Source: Liolophura sinensis
Lineage: Eukaryota; Mollusca; Polyplacophora; Chitonida; Chitonidae
Direction of reading: 5' to 3'
DNA: 64,000 nucleotides
NCBI RefSeq assembly: GCF_032854445.1
Contig: NC_088300.1
Span: 13,829,570-13,893,569, forward strand
Under the pieces are notes generated by a model that ran no database searches, was not told the origin of the DNA, and worked only from the letters and a program-made list of their open reading frames with translations. This document shows, in pieces, positions 61,601 to 64,000 of this stretch (the stretch's first letter is position 1; every line of letters starts with the position of its first letter). Position numbers and translations under genes: made by a program.

Positions 61601-63893
61601 TTCGAGTGCTGGACAAGGAGCCATTCTTTGAAACAAAGTCAGTTGATGAACTTTCTTAGAATTGAACTGAATATTGTCATGCTGTGCAAAACAGATTTTG
61701 TTATTCTGGTAACTTCTAGTTATCCCTTATACACAAGCAATGTATAACACAATTTGTTCACCTTAATTTAATTATATCGCTGAAGTTGCTTTGTATGAGT
61801 TTGTCAACCTGATGTGTAGTCTATGTAAAATAATGCTGGCATAATGTCCTATAAAAAACCAAATTAAAGGCAGGGTACACAAAATATTATGAATGGTCTT
61901 TCTTGAGGTAAATCAGTTTCAATTCCTATTGTGAATTTTCTGTTGCTTGCAAGTCCAGAAACTCGCACAGAAACATTAATTTTTAAAGTGTCTGTGACTC
62001 TGGTACATTAATTTGAAGATAAGCATCTTGGTTAAATGTTTTAGATTTAGCTCTGATTAACGAAATTAACTAGTAGAAGTTTAAAGGCTATGGTGCTTGT
62101 TTTTCATTTCAGGGAGAAGCTTCCATTCATATCAAAACAGGTGGAAGGTAAACTTGCCATCAGAGCTGTGCTCGTGAATGATATGGTTTTACTGAAGTCC
62201 CTCAAAGATGATCACAACAAAGTGTACACAGTAAGTATAAAACCTCAAAGTCTGTGTTGAAGTACAAATGTGAAAATGAAAGCAGTTTTATCACTATTCA
62301 TGACAAGAATTAAAAGAAGTTTTTGATCCAATCAAATTCCAGAAAACCATACTTTCCTTTAGTTTACAATATAACAAGTACTTGTGTTAACCCAACACTG
62401 GGTCTTCCGAGTTAAACACTCACATTTCAGATTTTGACTAAACTTGTGGCTTTGTGGTATCAGCTCATCTAATTCATTAACTTGAGGTTTTGACATTAGT
62501 GTCTGTCATTAACAATATTATCAAGAAAGTGATGTTTTATCCTGTGCCATAACCTGTCAACAGTTGGACTGTCCGCGGTCTGTAGCTAACCCTAACACAG
62601 CCCTGCACTATGCCCTGGAGAGGGAAAACAAGGAGGCTCTACAGCTGCTGGTACACGATTACTTCTCCCCTAACAATGAGCGCATCAAGAAGGGCAAACA
62701 ACAGTCTGTGCTGCTAGACACACAGGGAACTGGACGGTAAGAGCTGATTGTGGATGGTCAAGAGTAGACTTGTCAGAGAGCTTTGTATGGCTCAGTTCGT
62801 ATTCATTATTTCCAAAATTTTCATGTCGGACACCGCCAGGTACTTAAGTGCTAGAGAATAGAATGTCTGTAAAGTAACTACATGGTTAGCTTAATTACTG
62901 CAGCTGACAAGTCCTTGATTACTGAGTTCACAAGTAACCAGTTCTAACTTGACTCCTTTCTGGCTTTAGGTCAGGAGATCAGTTGAGTATCTAATGAAGT
63001 GCAGTCATTTGGTCGGAGCATTTCATTTCTTGCACCCATACATGTAGACCTCATTACAGCTGTAGTATGTGTAAGTTTCTTGAGCATATCATTAAATGCC
63101 AGCTACTTAAATATTTTAGTTTCAGATAAATGAATAGAAACTTAATTATTGTGTGTGTCTTTTCAGGTATAACTATCGCTCCCTGGGTGTACAGCACATT
63201 CAGTCTTTGACCATGGGTAGAGGCAGTCGGGAGGGTAACAATGCATTCACGAAGGTATGGAATAGTCAGATTTTCATCTCAAGTGTGTCGGGCTAGTTTG
63301 AAAGAATTCTTTTATGCCCTGGTTACGGTACACCTCTAAACAAGGAGTCATTAATGTTGAAGTTAATGCTTTATAGATATGGCTGGTCATGTGAGATTAG
63401 CCTTAAGTCTGAAGGGTTACCTGGAACCTGGTAAAGGGCAGTGGGCACGGTTTCTGCAGACACTCCAGTTTCCTTGACCCATGAATCTGAATGCTGTTGT
63501 ATAAATGAAAAATTTAAGAGTGCAATATGAAGCACAAATCAAATGTTAATGGGAAGAAGTAAACACTTTGCTCCACTGTACCATCATGGTATCATAATTG
63601 ACTTGCCAAGTAGAAAGGAGCATAGTATAATCTATGACATCCTAATTGTTGTGTCCTTGTTCATCATCCATCGGGTGTATGTTTTAGATTATAGGTAAGT
63701 TTCATGTTTCTGTTCGCTATTGTTTTCCTCTCTAACTGAATATGCAATGTTCCTGTAGGATTTGAATGACATGCGAGGTAACAGTGGGCTGGACTATCTG
63801 AAATACCTGGATGCAGCACTCAAACTTGGTGTCAGTATACAGATGTTACACAACCTGGTGGCGGCAAACAAAACCACATCCAAGGATGAACTA
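58628..63893 (+). CDS. Nuclear-type ankyrin-repeat protein, 10 coding exons, 3' incomplete
   Basis: Coding exons: 58628-58675, 59048-59228, 59530-59796, 60396-60509, 60975-61013, 61487-61637, 62113-62230, 62564-62736, 63167-63254, 63759-63893. All junctions are GT-AG and keep one frame across 438 codons with no stop. The last exon ends at a GTAAGT donor, so the gene continues past the window. Protein order: Lys/Arg-rich N-terminus (about 1-45, TRTKRVYNVEP, PLKRQRIPVQRF); a compact globular region (about 60-160: RVLLFKKGNFLSV, FKVQWLSLEQNPNIYKLDYF); an acidic Glu-rich stretch (166-190); a basic, NLS-like linker (192-255); then ankyrin-like repeats (from about 268; NTALHYALERENKEALQLLV at about 317-336 is the clearest). 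MGRGSREGNNAFTKD near 380 is distinctive. I do not recognise the family with confidence. An ankyrin-WGR-PARP protein of the tankyrase-like (C. elegans PME-5) type is a weak hypothesis, which predicts WGR and PARP domains downstream. Confidence 0.85.
60822..60935 (+). mobile_element. tRNA-derived SINE head in intron of ankyrin gene
   Basis: Box-A-like TAGTGGCTAAGTGGTAAAG and box B CAGGTTCAACACC are spaced as in a tRNA. The following body differs from families A to C and is not traceable. Confidence 0.55.
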
Positions 63894-64000
63894 GTAAGTC
63901 TTTAGAAGAGGAAACCATGTGACAAGAAGACACATTAATTCATTGTGATGGTGGAGTGGTAAGGCCAAACCAGTTAGAAAAAAAAAAGAAAAAACACTTT

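Overview
This is a eukaryotic window, most likely from a marine mollusc or another lophotrochozoan. The genes have small exons with GT-AG introns. Intergenic DNA is AT-rich and packed with tRNA-derived SINEs, MITEs, microsatellites and long minisatellites, and there are no operons or ribosome binding sites. The mollusc call rests on the dispersed SINE whose tail reads like attggtgttttacgcc and on gene style. It is an inference, not a database match.

Layout. (1) 1-4.7 kb: the 5' end of a minus-strand gene. One 52-base coding exon (3291-3342) encodes MSRRKQGKPQQRKTIDS and ends at a perfect GTAAGT donor. That N-terminus is the NuRD-recruiting motif of BCL11/SALL-type zinc-finger repressors and matches BCL11 best. 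A CpG-rich promoter region lies upstream of it (3.3-4.7 kb); the rest of the gene lies beyond the left edge. (2) 5-49.5 kb: a gene-poor stretch of about 44 kb. It holds at least three tRNA-headed SINE families, six copies of a palindromic MITE, a 138-bp MITE bounded by TTAA, a decayed Penelope-like reverse transcriptase, and four minisatellites, three of which show higher-order periods. It also holds GC-rich islands that could be regulatory and one small ORF with a signal peptide (37979-38119). (3) 49.5-51.65 kb: a complete three-exon plus-strand gene for a 200-residue, four-pass claudin/PMP22-like membrane protein, with a 429-bp TIR element in its first intron. (4) 56.4-63.9 kb: the 5' part of a plus-strand gene. 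It has a non-coding first exon and ten coding exons (438 codons, open at the right edge). The product is a nuclear-looking protein with basic and acidic tracts followed by ankyrin-like repeats.

The three genes show no obvious functional link. The main scientific interest is the BCL11-type first exon with its promoter and gene-poor flank, the unassigned ankyrin gene, the nested higher-order minisatellites, and the SINE families that share a 3' tail. The long open frames in the minisatellites and microsatellites are repeat artefacts, not genes.
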